From: Fragum whitleyi
Lineage: Eukaryota > Mollusca > Bivalvia > Cardiida > Cardiidae
DNA: 64,000 nucleotides
Assembly (NCBI GenBank): GCA_948146395.1
Contig: OX411559.1
Coordinates: 38,682,679-38,746,678, forward strand
Direction: 5' to 3'
The notes beneath the pieces were generated by a model. The model did no database searches. It had not been told where the DNA came from and saw only the letters and a list, made by a program, of their open reading frames with translations. Below, one piece after another: positions 9,495 through 22,691 of this stretch (positions within the stretch are counted from its first letter, which is position 1; every line of letters starts with the position of its first letter). A program made the translations under genes and the position numbers.

Positions 9495-11775
9495 TTTTTA
9501 GCTCACCTGAGCATGAAGTGCTCATGTGAGCTATTGTGATCACCTTTCATCCGGCGTCCGTCCGTCGGTCGTCGGTCGTCCAGTCGTCGGTCGTCGTCCG
9601 TCGTCCGGCGTCCGTCAACAATTTCTTTAAACGACATCTCCTCCTAAACTACTTGGCCAATTTACACCAAATTTTACAGAAATGTTGCTTAGGTGGTCTC
9701 CTTCAAAAATAGCTAAAAGAATTGAAATCCATGAAAAACTCTGGTTGCTATGGCAACAAACAGTGAAAGGGGGTGTTCCAAATATATAGTAAAATGTGCC
9801 CACGCTTAGATTTTTATGATATTGTGGGTAATTGTAGTACTGGGTATACTGATTAAGGAAATGACTTTTTTTCCAAAATGAGTAAAGAGGGTCGACCATA
9901 AAGTCCCCGAAAGCACATCTTATCAAATGCAAAGGGGTGTCAGGAAAAAAAATCACATTGCAAGGAAATTTTGAAATCTGTAAAAAGAATTTGTTACTGA
10001 TTTAAAAGACAATTGGTACCTATGTGTTTTTATATAGGTTGGGATCTTATGTCTGTTTCCTCCTAACAGATAACCCAAAAAGTTCTTGAAAATTTCATGA
10101 AAATTTGAAAAAAATGAAATAATGTTCTGAGTTAAAGGGTTAAAATTTTTAAGTTGTAGCTCTAGTCCAGTTATTAAACTCTTTCAAAATTAAGATACAT
10201 GTGTTTTTAATGTTTACAGAAAGTTTCATTGAAATCGAAAACCGGTAAGTTAGTCGAAAATCTCTTAGTGTAGAAGATAGTGGGTGGGGTAAGATATAGA
10301 TTTCACCCATCTGATAATCTTAAAGTGTGAATAACTTTTCAACGGCTGTAGACAGGATGTTCATATTTCATACATGGATCCTTTGTGACAGAGCCTATTT
10401 ACAAAGATTAATCAAAATCAACTGTCAAGGTCAATGTTAATTATCAAGGTCATTGTTAAAAAAAAAAACTTCATTGAGCTTTGGGAACATACTTTGCAAA
10501 AGTAATGAATGATGATTTTGATTTACAATTATAGTTTCTTTTAGACAAATGTATTTCAGTTTGTTCCTAACTCAAAGTCATCTGTGAAGGTCAATGCCAG
10601 ATTTTCTTTTAAACAATCTCATTTCAGTTGTTTCCTTACTCAATGTCATGTTTGAAGGTAAATGCCACATATGAGGATGGTGTTTAGGATTTGACACTAC
10701 GTATTTTCTGTCACAATCCTGTAGAAGTTACTTGTTCTATGTTTTACAGGTCCGTTTTAGAAATAAGATTCCTCCCAAGAAAACGCGATACACTTTTTGA
10801 AATAAATCAAAATTTAATCGTACTGTAGGTTATAAAATGAAAAACTTTGGAAGGAAAAACAGCGTGGGAAAAGAAGGAATGTCTTGCTACAAGCATTTTC
10901 TTCTTTTTATACAGTGTTTTCCTTTGGGTAATGAAAATGTCGAGTTTTGGGATAGGCAATTCATATATTTGAATTTCTTAAGTTTACAAATGAAGATGAA
11001 CAATCACTACGTTCCTGAAGGACCTGCAACATTCCGGCATTGCTGATACATGTACTAATCCTTCCTAAAATATATTTGCCCCAGGCCCAAGGGTTATTGT
11101 CTGTTCTGAGCCCTAGTCTTAATTCAAATAAGAAATACTACTATAACGATAATACAATTTGAAAGAATCTTTTTTTCCGTCATAAATAAATGATTCTCCT
11201 AGGTCTTTAAGGTAAGTGTTGTTTGTAAACAAGGGGTAAATAATGAAACTAAATCACTCAACTGAGTTTTATTGGTCACTGAAGTGACATTCTGGCAAAG
11301 ATTCGTAGAAATTAGCCTAGTTGTTGAGATGCTATTCAATGAAAAGGGTCAGCTTAGAAATTATTGAAATTGGTATATTGGTTAAAAAGATGATGATGTT
11401 TTCATCCGCCAAGTCAAAAAGATTTTTTATGCCAATTTCAAGAACAGTGTTTGCAATGGGTTTCTAAAGGAATATTCTTGAAAAGTTGCATTCAAATTGG
11501 CTTGATGGTTCAGGTGGAAATGTTGTACAATGATTTAATAGTGAAAAAAAAGCCATGGTCATATTTATGGGCCAATCCGAATTTTTCGAACAATCTTTGA
11601 GAAGGGTTACCCAAGTAAAGTTCTGGCAAAGTGTCATTGAAATTGCCTTGAGGGTTAGGGAGGAGAAGAAGTTTTAAGAAATTTGGAAGACGGAAGCCAC
11701 ATGATGCACGACCTGCGACAGACTAGGGATCCTAAAAGCTCCCTTCGGGTATGTTGTGCTCTGGTGAGCTAAAAA
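9495..11775 (+). mobile_element. Long non-autonomous element with TTTTTAGCTCACC inverted ends
   Basis: The left end TTTTTAGCTCACCTGAGC and right end (complement TTTTTAGCTCACCAGAGC) match in 17 of 18 bases. A CGTCC/CGTCGG-rich stretch (9548-9618) follows the left end. No transposase-like frame is seen. The interior is diverged and carries acaaagattc/gttgaaattg-type phrases found in other elements. Confidence 0.7.
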
Positions 11776-12431
11776 TCAAGAAACGATATAGTTCCCGTTA
11801 AATTATATCTTAATATTACATTTATAAATAAACTAAAAAGTTTAAGAGATATTGTGTAGCCAATTTAGTGAAAGTAAGACTTTAACCTTTGAACTCGAGT
11901 TGCAACAAATGACATATTTTCTGTTTCTTTCTGATCTAGAACTGTGCTTTTTTTTTAATCAAATTCAACCAAATAGTTTATGGTAATTCTTTAAGACATT
12001 TGGGACAGAATTAGGACATTGAACCTAAAAGAAACAAAAGATGTTTTAAAAACATTTATGCCGCCATAAGAACAAGCCAATGACCTATTCCTTGTCAATT
12101 AACAAGGGCAATATCTCAAAAAATATGATGAGTAGAGTTACGGTTCTTGTGAACTGTACTTCTCTTCAATGGATGAACAGACCGACAAAGAGTGGTGCAA
12201 AACAACAGCAAAATCTCAAATATGTCTCCTAGAGGATATTACCGGCCCCTTTTCCGTTGCCATTCAAATTAAAAAAAAATATTGTTATAATAATTCGTTT
12301 ATATACTTTTTTTCATAACTGGCCACTTTACTTATACATTGTACTTGGCCAGGTCGATGATATCATGAGGTTATGCATAAACATATTATGGAAATCTTTC
12401 ATAAACCCTAAAAGGAGTATTGTGTCTTAAA
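11776..12431. other. Intergenic, nothing recognised
   Basis: AT-rich sequence with a ccaggtagagttacggttcttg-like phrase near 12128-12160 that recalls the unit of the 29280-30501 array. Otherwise no gene or site is seen. Confidence 0.4.
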
Positions 12432-15400
12432 AACAAGAGGACCGTGATGGTCCTAGATCGCTCACCTGAGTCTATGTGATCCCTGGGACATTACATGAAT
12501 TAAATAGGCAGATGTCAACAACGTGACACTTTGTACATAAAATCAATACAATGAACTGTTTTTAGCTAAAAGCAAGACAGATATGACTTTTCGCTCTTTG
12601 CTTGTATGTAAAAAGGGTTGCACCAAAGCCCAAATGTGACCCCAGGGTCTTGATATGAACAAACTTGGTCCATTAGATGATGCTACATACCAAATATGAA
12701 AGCTGTCTGCCTTCTTGTTTCAGAAGAGAAGGTTTTTTTTTTAAGTTTTTCGCTCTTTAATTCTATGTAAAAAGGGTTGCGCCCGGATGTAGCCCAAATA
12801 TTACCCCAGGGTCTTGATAGGAACAATCTTGGTAGAGGTCCACTAGATGATGTCACATACCAAATATGAAAGCTGTCCACCTTCTTGTTTCAGAGAAGAA
12901 GATATTTCAAGATTTTCATATTCTCACTCGTTTTGTTAAAAGTAAAGGGAAAGTTAAGGGTGGATTTTATTTATTTGAACAACTTTGGTAGAGCTTGACC
13001 CAAGGAACATCCCTGCCAAGTTTCATCCAGATTGGTCCACAGGTTTAGGAGGAGAAGATGTTAAAAAAAATTGTGGACGACACACGACTGGCGACGGACA
13101 TTCTACAATCACATTAGCTTACCTTGAGCACTTCATGCTCAGGTGAGCTAAAAACAAACATAGAATAAACAAAAATGCTAAGTTTTTATTTGATTTTAGT
13201 GTAACCTTGTTTGCTGACAATGACCTTGCACATGTACGACTATCATCAAGTTACTGGGGGTGTTAACCTGAGATCATATATCCAACCAAAAATAAACATT
13301 GTATATCTTGAATAGGCTCGCATGTTTGTTTATTTTTGCTAACTTTAACCTTTTAGGTGAAATTGAACATAGAACTTGAATGTGTATACATACATACTTT
13401 TAAGCAATTTCTATTTTTGAGTGTGTAAAAAATTGTCAAACAACATAGAACTTTTCATTTTATATATTCATTATCTTAATCACTTTTATAGGCTTTACAG
13501 TACATGAAAACTATGCATATGCAATGCATAAATTGATAAGTATAAGTATGAAGAAATTATAGCATATTAAACTACCCCATCAACTTACCTAAACATGGAT
13601 GACCTTGACCTCAAAGATTTCAGATCTCAAGTAATTTGATTCATTATGATGTCACATATGAGAAGTGTATCTAGAAAAGGATTGAAGTAATTGGCAAATA
13701 TCATTTTTTTATGATGTGCAGACAGATAGGCAAATTTCTAAGAGACAGACAGACAGATAGATAAATAGCCAGTCACTAGCACACAATATTTTTCGTATTC
13801 TTTTCAACTCAGGAAAATAAGAAACACATTCTGTAAAACTTGCTGTAAGATACTATTGATTTTTTTGCAAGGATTAAAGAAAATCAATTAAATTATATTT
13901 TTCATCTTACCCCACCCACTTTTTCAACATTGGGGTAAAGCAAGGGCTGTAATTTGACCAGTTTAGTGATACAAAAAACATCTTATGCAGAAGATGCCTT
14001 GACTAGCAATTATTTGTAAATTTGTATAAAGATAAATACAAAGACATTTAAATAATGGCTATTTCAGGACATAATACAAGATTTTGGATGAATTTTGAAA
14101 CTAAAGATATGTATTTATAAGCATAAAAAATAATGTTACCGGTTTTCAATCTTCTATAGATTTTTACACAAGAAAGAAGGATAGTAGAGCTAATTTTTTG
14201 AAGAGTAACTAAACTGGACTAGCATCAGAAGGTACTAATCTATGCGCTCAAAATTTTATTCACCTCAATTTTTTTAAAAAAAATAAGAAATTTTTATATT
14301 CAAGAGTATAAAAATTCGTCAAACAACGTAAAACTTGCCATTTATATATTCATTATCTTAATAATTACTATAAACTTTACAGTACATAAAAAACAATTCA
14401 AAAATTGATAAGTATAAAGAAATTATAGCATATTAAATTACCCCACCCACTTACCTCAACATGGATTAGGACAAGGGGCTGTAATTTGACCTCTTTTTGA
14501 GATATTGACAAATGAAAGTTTGTTCTGTGGTACATTTAATGTGTGGTATGTTTTTGCAAAGTTTCATGAAAATCCGTGCGTGGGCACTTTTGGAACACCT
14601 CCTTTCAAGAAAATCTTTAAAATTCTTCTTCTTCTCAACCAGTAGTCCTACAGACTTAAAACTTGGCTTGGATGATCAGTTCATAGACCTGAATTAAAAT
14701 AGCTAAAATCATATCTTTTGGGCCACCAGGTGCGGAGCACCAGGGGGGAGGGGGTAGTACTTTGGGTAAATTTTGTAATCTTTCATCTTCTTCTTCTTTG
14801 GAACCAGGAGCCCTACAGACTTGAAAATTGGCATGGATGATCAGCTCATAGACCTGAATAAAAATAGCTAAAACCATATCTGTTGGGCTGCCAGGTGCGG
14901 AGCACCAGGGGGGAGGGGGTAGTACTTTTGTGAAAATTTTGTAATCTTTAACCTTCTTCTTCTGATGAACTAGGAGCCTGACAGATTTGAATATTGGCAT
15001 GGATGATCAGCATATGGACCTTTATAAAAATAGCTAGAACCATGACTGTAGATTCACCAGGTGCGGAGCACCAGGGGGGAGAGAGTAGTACTTTTGTGAA
15101 AATTTTGTAATCTTTAACCTTCTTCTTCTTCTGAACCACAAGCCCTACAGACTTGAAAATTGGCATGGAGGATCAGCTCATAGACGTTAATAAAAATAGC
15201 TAAAATCATGACTGTAATGCCACCAGGGGTGGAGCACCAGGGGGGAGAGTGTAGTACTTTTGTGAAAATTTTGTAACTTTAACCTGCATCTTCTAATGAA
15301 CCAGGAGCCCTACAGACTTCAATATTGGCATGGATGATAAGCATATGGATCTTAAATAAAATAGCTAAAAGCATGAATGTAGGGCCACCAGATGCGGAGC

Positions 15401-16052
15401 ATAAGGGGGGAGGGGGTAGTACTTTGGATCAATTTTGAAATCTTTAACCTTATTCTTCTCCTGGATCAGGAACCCTACAGACTTGAAAATTGTAATGGGT
15501 GATCAATATATTGACATTAATAAAAATAGCTAAAATCATGACTGTAGGGTCACCAGGTGCTGAGTGTCTTGGGGAGGGGGTAGTACTTTGGATCATTTTT
15601 GAAATCTTAAAACTTCTTCTAATGAACCAGGAGTCCTACAGACTTGAATATTGGTATGAATGATCAGCATATGGACATTAATTGAATTAGCTAAAATCAT
15701 GACTGTAGATTCACCAGGTGCAGAGCATCTTGGGGGAGGGGGAGTGCTTTGTTGAGAATTTTGAATCCCTACAGCCTTTATATTTGACATGGATTGATCA
15801 ACTCATTAAAGAAAACTTTGAAAGTCTCAGACTCAGCCTGTATATCTGGCATAGATTAGCTGATCACAGACCTTTTATGAAAAAAGCTTTAATAAATAAT
15901 GACCAGGGGAGGAGCAGAGGGGGTGGGGGGATTATTTCAAATGTTATCTGATTGAATAAGTGAAAATCTCTTTTTCTGTGGTTGCATGGACATACCTAGG
16001 TAATGAAGCTTTTTTCTCAGGTGAGCGACCCAGGGCCAACGGCCCTCTTGTT
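12432..16052 (+). mobile_element. Composite tandem-core element with AACAAGAGG(A/G)CC ends
   Basis: The left end aacaagaggaccgtgatgg...cgctcacctgag matches the complement of the right end (aacaagagggccgttgg...cgctcacctgag) at 16014-16052. An inner gctcaggtgagctaaaaa at 13136-13154 looks like the end of a shorter element, so this is either one 3.6-kb element or two adjacent relatives. Confidence 0.6.
14636..15790 (+). repeat. ~165-bp tandem array, seven units
   Basis: Units start near 14640, 14805, 14968, 15140, 15305, 15467 and 15631, each with ccctacagacttgaaaattg, atggatgatcagc, aaaaatagctaaaa, and accaggtgcggagcaccagg followed by a G-rich run. It lies inside the 12432-16052 composite. Confidence 0.85.
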
Positions 16053-16509
16053 ACAAGTGGCAGAGCCATGAGTGAATAAAAAAACAACTTGTTTTTCATG
16101 AAAAGATGTATTGATCCATCTTAATCTACAAACAAACTCTTCTTCTTATTTCGGGGAAAAATAGCGTAAGGCATGTCATCATGACGCCATTAAAGGGGGG
16201 GGGCTCCACTCAGGTTTCATCAAATAGAGTGAATTGAATAAATAAACCGAGGAAAAGCATTAAAAATGGTCCTTTTTTTGTGTGACATGTAGGAGTCATT
16301 TTTACAGACAATGTCAATAACTAACTTTTATGAAACTACCTCCAGTAGTAGCTTTAATATTTAGAATAAAGTTTTACTGTTAACTTGATTTGATTAAATT
16401 TCTTCAGTGTTATGGGAAAAAAATGCCAGTTTTCAAGTCATAACTGTAAAGTACTCTTATCAATGATTTATATAGAAAATTGCCTAGAATTGGTAGAGCA
16501 ATTTGAGGG

Positions 16510-16582
16510 GTCAGTGCAACACTATTGTAAGTGCCTATAAATATATAGGCGCTTACAACAGTGTTACCCTGACCCCTCGAAT
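16510..16582. repeat. Short palindromic MITE (GTAAGTGCCTATA family)
   Basis: Ends ggggtcagtgcaacactatt and its complement. The centre is gcctataaatatataggc. Confidence 0.85.
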
Positions 16583-16749
16583 TTGCTTGACCATTGTTTT
16601 GAAGGGGTGATAAATTAATGGAAGCAAGTTTAATTTTACAGTCCCATAACTTTTACTGGATAAAATTCTAAATGTCAGACATTTGAAAGAAGTAACAAAT
16701 TTTAACCATTTGCTTGTGGTGTACTCTTTAAGTCAAAAGTCCACTTTAA

Positions 16750-16812
16750 GTTGTGGACGTTAAAGGAAGGGGGGCCTGTTTAAGTTGTGGACGTTAAAGG
16801 AAGGGGGGCCTC
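16750..16812 (+). repeat. Short tandem duplication
   Basis: tttaagttgtggacgttaaa followed by ggaaggggggcct occurs twice, 36 bp apart. Confidence 0.85.
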
Positions 16813-17254
16813 TTACGATCATTTTTGCGCAAGTCGAAAAGTAAAGTTGCTTGTACAGTAGTAACTAAATATGAAATTCTGCCATGCATCAGCTCCTTGC
16901 AATCGTCTTTTAAAGACGATTCCAATGAGATATTGCAAGGTAGAATCAAATATTGAATGAGAAATCCAGGTACGATTTGTGATTTTGACTTGCAATTAAT
17001 TTTTTCATAGGAAGTTTAGTAAAACGGGCCCCAGGTGTGTGTGTGTTTGTCCATCAGTCTGTCCGTATTTATCTGAATCATTTATGGATGGATTAAAAAA
17101 TAACTTGGCATAGTCATTCTCCATCATAAAAAGATGTGTCATTTCAACGAATTTTTCAGATAGCCCCAAGGTCAAGGTCACAGTTCAAGGTCAAACATTA
17201 ATTTGTGGGCTCAAAAGCAGTTATCCTGGGATAACCACCTAGTTAAAGTTGATG

Positions 17255-17462
17255 GCCCTGCGTGAAACAGTTGTAACTGCCTATAAACATAAAGGCAGTT
17301 TCAACTGTTTCGTGCTGAGCATTAGATGTGAAGACTCATTTTGTGAGTGAGCTATTTTCAGTGGACATTTGACCGAAATAAACACCTTATAACTGTGGAT
17401 CAGTGCAAAACAGTTGTTGCTGCCTATAAACATATAGGTAGTTTACAACACTTATGTAACCA
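17255..17462. repeat. Two adjacent palindromic MITEs
   Basis: 17255-17330 and 17398-17460 both have the gtgcctataaacat(a)aggca-type hairpin with aaacagttgt/acaactgttt outer arms, diverged from the other copies. Confidence 0.6.
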
Positions 17463-17712
17463 TCAATGTGGTTGTGTATTATTTTCCATACACGACCTCT
17501 TTGTTAACGATTAATTGTTAGTGAATTTTTATGTGCATGCTGTAAGCAATTGGTTCATGATTAAACATTGATTTTATTTGAAAGAATTTGTCATAATGTG
17601 TACATAAAAACATGTGAGAGGTAATATTTTAGAAACATAAGAAATATATATATATATAGATAGATTCTGTTACTCAGGAAGCAAATATATCGTAAATTCT
17701 CATTTGTCGATT

Positions 17713-18020
17713 GTCATGTCATGTGACCTAACCTCGTTTCATTTTTCATCACAAATACATTCTTTGATTTGTCATTTAAATGACAATTTTGGACTTCATG
17801 TGTAAAATATTGTAAATCTTTTTTTTCATTTTAAAAGTATTTACAATGTTTCAGCAATGAGTCATCATCTTATCATCCACAACCCTCATTGGTCATGTGA
17901 TTTAATTTAAATCTACATCCGTTTTTGTCATTGGATGGAGGTTTGGTCATGTGATTAAGTATGGCCACACCGATTGGATAGAAGTCATGTGATGTAGATT
18001 TACAGCTTTCTCATTGGTTA
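17713..18020. promoter_or_regulatory. Cluster of ATTGG and TCATGTGA motifs
   Basis: TCATGTGA-type sites lie at 17719, 17893, 17947 and 17985. ATTGG (inverted CCAAT) lies at 17888, 17930, 17973 and 18013, so three of the four TCATGTGA sites follow an ATTGG closely. TCATGTG is the M-box/E-box bound by MITF/TFE-type bHLH-Zip factors and ATTGG is the NF-Y site. Function is inferred only. Confidence 0.35.
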
Positions 18021-18309
18021 CATGTTGTTGAATTGTGAACTGATGTGATTGTGGCAGATTTCTCAGCTTTTGCTAGTTTCCACATCTCATCCATTAAGGA
18101 TTTTATCAAACAGAAATTAGCCATCAGATTTTAAATTCTGCCCATTTCACAAATTTGAGAAAAAAACACTTTGGAAAGCCCATTGAAATACATGAATTTT
18201 GTGCTTCCGTTTTCAGAAATGTTAAGAGAAGTGGACAGTATGCTTAGTCCTTTTCTCAAGAAATATATAGGTACTCATTTAAACAGTCTTCTTGAGACGA
18301 TTCCGATGA

Positions 18310-18475
18310 GTACTTAAGATAGTGGACCCGTAATAGCTCTGCAACAATTCATAAGTCAAAAACTTTAACATGCTAAATGAAGTTTCCTAATGGTTTCATT
18401 ATGAGACCCCTTTGAACATTGTGAAGGATAACATGTTCGAAAGTTGCAGGAACTCTTACAGGTCAAATAACTTAA
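18310..18475. repeat. MITE, TTAAGGTAGTGGACCC family (diverged)
   Basis: Starts ttaagatagtggacccgtaa and ends with a weaker complement, caggtcaaataacttaa. Confidence 0.6.
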
Positions 18476-19557
18476 AAAATGATGTAATGATATTGAAATA
18501 TTTTGATTTATGATCCAAAATGCTCAGTCAATCTTTGCTCTGAATTATGGAAAATTACCTTATGTTGTATTGCTGTGATAAATAACATTTGAAAATGAGG
18601 AATTTCTTGGGAGCAGTTCAGGATAATTGGAATTCAAAATTTTACTTAATCTTTAATTCATTCAGCTTATGGCCATGGTCTCTACAGAGATCAGTTTTGG
18701 GTTTACAAGTACAACTCCCTTCAGTATGTGACAGACTGATGAAAGCAGTGCTAAATCCATTTAAAACAAACAATTATATCTGCCTTTGTTTAAAAGTTGC
18801 ACCCAACTTTGTGTTTTAGTGCTCATGCAAAGCGTAGAACCATTCTTAGACGTTTTGCGAGTGTTTTGTTCTTAAACGTGGGCCAATTAACATGTCAAAA
18901 AGTCAAATAGGATGGTATAATGATTATTCAAGATCCTAAGTATTGCCTTGAAAACCCTGCCCCTGTCCATCATGCACAATCTCAAATCTTGCAAATCTTA
19001 TGGTCCCTTTTCGCATGACTGATCAGAAATGCGGGACTAGTCAGTTTTGCTGTTTCTAAATACAAAAGTGACAGAAATTTATATTTGTTTCACTTTGAAG
19101 AAGTTGCAATCGGGCCTTGTGTTGACCCTGAAACCAGGGTTTTGACTCCCAAAAATCCCATTTTGACCCTCAAAAATTTCCTGCAGGGGGAGCGGGGGCA
19201 TTTTGACCCACTGAACATCTTGTGGTTCAACCTAAGCAAAATAAAAGCTTATAGAGATCTATTGCTTTCTTCATACTATTACAAAAGATCTATATAAATG
19301 ATACAACATAAACAATTAAGTGTGTCTACACTTTATTGTTTAAGTTGTTTCAGTTATATAGATTACTGTAAAAACTGATTGGCTTTCATGTTTTGCTCTT
19401 TTTTGACCCTTCAAAACCAGTTTTGACCCTCAGAATTTTATGGTATAGGGGTCAATGACCCCCTAATTTGAAAAGCTAACACAAGCCCTGTGCAACCTCC
19501 AGTTTCAGATTGATAGTATTTGAAATATTTTTGACTTTGATACTAGGTAGAAAGTAT
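18476..19557. other. Intergenic, repeat fragments only
   Basis: Includes a ttttgaccctc-rich stretch (19130-19210 and 19400-19460) also seen near 45300 and 46860-47110. No coding exon is recognised. Confidence 0.4.
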
Positions 19558-20303
19558 TTTTAGCTCCGTTGTTTTCAGAGAAAACCCGAGGTATTGCTAT
19601 AGCCTCTGTGGCGTTGTCGTCGTCGTAGTGCGAAAACTTTGACATTCTGTTATATCTTTGGTTCTACTGAAGGCATTCACTTGAAACTTGGCACGCATGT
19701 TCACCATCAAAAGAGCAACCTATACTATCAAGGGGGATAACTCTAGATGCATTTTGTGCAAATTATGCCCCTTTTTCGACTTAGATTTTTTCCCACCATC
19801 CAGCACTCGACAGCCGAGCATAGGCACCAGTAGGCGGTGCTCTTGTTCTTATTTTTCGTCTACTGAAATGGCGTCTGTTTTAGTCTACATATTTGAATTT
19901 GGACCAATACTCCTGAACCAAGCCCTTAAAGCTTTACAAAACATTCACAAACCTTTAAGAAAAGTTAACATCTTTCTATGAAAGTGCACATACTAAGTTT
20001 GGTGTAATTTTTAGCTCCGCTGTTTTCGGAGAAAACCCAAGGTATTGCTATAGCCTTGGTGTCGTTCTTGTTGTTGTCCTTTTGCAAGGGCTTTGACATT
20101 TTCTGATATCTCTGGTTCTATTTAAGGCATTGACTGGAAACTTGGCACACATATTCACTATCAGAATAACAACCTATTCTATCAAGGGGTATAACTTCAG
20201 ATGCATTTTGTTCAAATTATGCCCCTTTTCGACTTAAGATTTTTATACACTATCTATCACCCAAAAGCCGAGTGAAGGCATCCATAGGTGGTGCTCTTGT
20301 TAT
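19558..20303 (+). repeat. Two copies of the GAGAAAACCCGAGGTATTGC element
   Basis: 19558-19852 and 20010-20303 both run from agctcc(g)ttgttttc and gagaaaaccc(g/a)aggtattgc through aacttggcac and ccctttttcgactta to a ggcggtgctcttgtt end. Other copies or fragments are at 28190-28350(-), 33340-33500(-), 39170-39378(-) and 51040-51640. Confidence 0.7.
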
Positions 20304-20367
20304 AGGTTTCCTAAATTGTTTAAGGGTGACCAAAATATTATTAATACAGTTTTATCCAAGCTCTTGT

Positions 20368-20633
20368 TAACCCTAGTCATGCTGATCCCAGAATATTCCT
20401 GCTTTGGTAGGAGGTATAGACAAAGATCAGCCTGCACATATGACTGTGCTGTCTGATCAGAGTCTATACCTCCTGATTTTGCCTTTTTTAACTAGAAAAG
20501 TTTCAAAATTGTATTCCCAAATTCAAATACTTACCCACAATAAGGAAATACAAAGCTTTCAGCACTTTGATTTGACTATAATTTTGCAAAAGTTTTTATT
20601 CAGCATGACAAGGGTTAATGACCATTTAGTTTA
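20368..20633. mobile_element. MITE with TTAACCC...CATGCTGA ends
   Basis: Ends ttaaccctagtcatgctgat and cagcatgacaagggttaa, with an inner hairpin ggaggtatagacaaagatca...ctctatacctcc-like. The TTAA at both ends would be the target duplication of a piggyBac-type MITE. A second full copy is at 42288-42532. Confidence 0.65.
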
Positions 20634-20703
20634 CCAGTAACCTTTTGTGTCGTCATTCTGAATATCGTCGATGTAATTCTAAAACCTTGTAACTACAGCA
20701 TGA

Positions 20704-20932
20704 TTAACCCCTTCCTGTTTTACAAAATATTAGACCTGTCCAAATTCAAAGGTTTTGTAAATCATATTTTAAATTGGATTTAAATTGAAAAATAACCATT
20801 CAGTAGGGTAGAAAATAGAGTGGAAAAAGGAGAAATTGCTTGTCAGAAGCAATTTCTTCTTTTTTCACATTGTTTTCTCAATTATAAAATCACTGGCGCG
20901 TAAAAAGCAGGGATTAAACAGCAAAGGGTTAA
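20704..20932. mobile_element. TTAA-flanked MITE with CCCTTTCCTG ends
   Basis: TTAA at 20704-20707 and 20929-20932 flank an element starting ccccttcctgttttac and ending cagcaaaggg. The centre is a gaagcaatttcttc hairpin. The TTAA duplication and CCC start suggest a piggyBac-derived MITE. Confidence 0.7.
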
Positions 20933-21119
20933 AGCTGTAGTTACGATATTTTCGAATTACATCGCCAATGCGTGGCCCATGTTTTACATATTTGCTGTAT
21001 TTGTATATAAGTAAGAAATTTGTTAAGTATTTTTGTACATAGATTATGATGGACTCAGAAAGAAGAAAATAGATTCTATTGTTAATGCTACTGTTAAATC
21101 TCATTGTAAATAAAACATC

Positions 21120-21595
21120 ATTCAACTGTCAAGGAAAAAAGGACCTTGATGAGTTATCAAGGAAAAAGGGACCTTGATAAATTGTTAAGCAAAATAAACT
21201 AATCCGTAAAGAGACCGAGAAATATTTTGAAATTTAAAAAAAAAGACCTTTATTGGGACATTTGTTAAAGAATCATAATGCCAATGAAAGAGAGATCTTT
21301 TTAAATTGTCAAGCAGTCATAAACTGACCTTTATGATATTTTGAACCAAGTAGGGATGTTGGTAAATTGTCATTCAGAAAAGAATCTTTGTAAATTATCA
21401 AGGCAAGAGGGATCTTGATGAGGTGTTAAAGTTGAAGGGGCCTTGGCAATATTGTTAACTAAAAAGGGATCTTGGTGAATTGTCAAGTGAAAGGGTTTTT
21501 GGCAATACAATGGAAAAAAGGGAACTTGGTAAATTGTCAAGCAGAAAGGGACCTTTATTAATCATCAAGTAAATGGAGCCATAAATAAATTGTCA
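21120..21595 (+). repeat. Degenerate short tandem repeat
   Basis: Loosely repeated units of about 30-60 bp around gggaccttgatgaattgtca and aattgtcaagcagaaaggg. Confidence 0.6.
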
Positions 21596-21596
21596 A

Positions 21597-21945
21597 TTTT
21601 GCTTGACAGCTGTACATTTGACAGTAACACTTACTAGTCCTAACTGTACAATGTATTCCAACAATCTTTACAAAAGTACAAAAATCCCTTGCTTGACAGT
21701 TGTACATTTGATAGCAAGACTAACTCGTGCTTACTGTATGGTGTAGTCCAACAATCTTCATAAAAGTACAAAAATCTCAATTTTGCTTGACAGTTGTACA
21801 TTTGAAAGCAAGACTAACTCATGCTTACTGTACGGTGTAGTCCAACAATCTTCATAAAAGTACAAAAATCTCAATTTTGCTTGAGAGTTGTACATTTGAA
21901 AGCAAGACTAACTCATGCTAACTGTACGGTGTAGTCCAGTACTAT
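21597..21945 (+). repeat. ~92-bp tandem repeat, four units
   Basis: Units begin at tttgcttgacag near 21599, 21690, 21783 and 21875, each with tgtacatttga, gactaactcatgc and acaatcttcataaaagtaca. Confidence 0.85.
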
Positions 21946-22049
21946 ATTGTTGCTCTCGCAAATAAAATCATCTGTATGAATATTAATGTATTGTTATTCT
22001 TTGGAATTCCTTCTGGTGACCTTTCTGGTATTAACCTATTTAAATCAAT

Positions 22050-22235
22050 TCGGAAAAGGGATCTTACATCTTAGATTCATCCCTCTTGATTCTTCTTCCT
22101 GGAACATTCACGAGTACTCACACCAAATAGGTGGGGCAATGAAAGAACCAAGATCGATAGCCACTCCTGGGAATCAAACTCAGGACCTTTGGGTCAAGAA
22201 GCTGATGCCTTACCTCTAGACCACTGACATCACTT
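22050..22235 (-). repeat. tRNA-like SINE head, reverse strand
   Basis: Complement of gggaatcaaactcaggacct gives a B-box-like sequence, and ttacctctagaccactga matches an A-box region. The body is short and diverged. Confidence 0.45.
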
Positions 22236-22304
22236 TGACCTTTCTCAGACTCTGACCTTCAATTACAGGATGTCATGGGTTTGATCCAGAAGCATATAAT
22301 ATCT

Positions 22305-22378
22305 AAGGTCGAAGCAATACTATTGTAAATGCCAATATATAGGCATTTACAAAAGTATTGAGCTGACCCCTCGATATT
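22305..22378. repeat. Short palindromic MITE (GTAAGTGCCTATA family)
   Basis: gcaatactattgtaaatgcc paired with ggcatttacaaaagtattg, flanked by a cgaagg/ctgacccctcg type end. Confidence 0.75.
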
Positions 22379-22691
22379 CTTTCCCTTATCTACCACCAAT
22401 GAGAAGACAATTGTTCACCTGTGAGAGAATGCAGCTACAGCCCAGGAAAGGGTATAGCGCGGCTTTATTGATCTGAATCTGACCCCTGCATTAAGATGAA
22501 TAAATTTTTGTTTATTTCTACTTGGCTTTGCACCTGCTTTCATAACTAGAAAGCCATGAATGGCTTGTGTCGCTCTACAGGCTTGAATTTCTTGTAATAG
22601 TAAATCTTAGTTTTGACTAGATTTTTAGATATTTTGGCTTCTACTGATGTTGAAATGATTTTCAAAGTTTCCGCTATTATAACGTATAGAG

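Noticed and set aside
14656..15790. Several minus-strand open frames with similar peptides
   Set aside because: Shadows of the ~165-bp tandem array in the 12432-16052 element.
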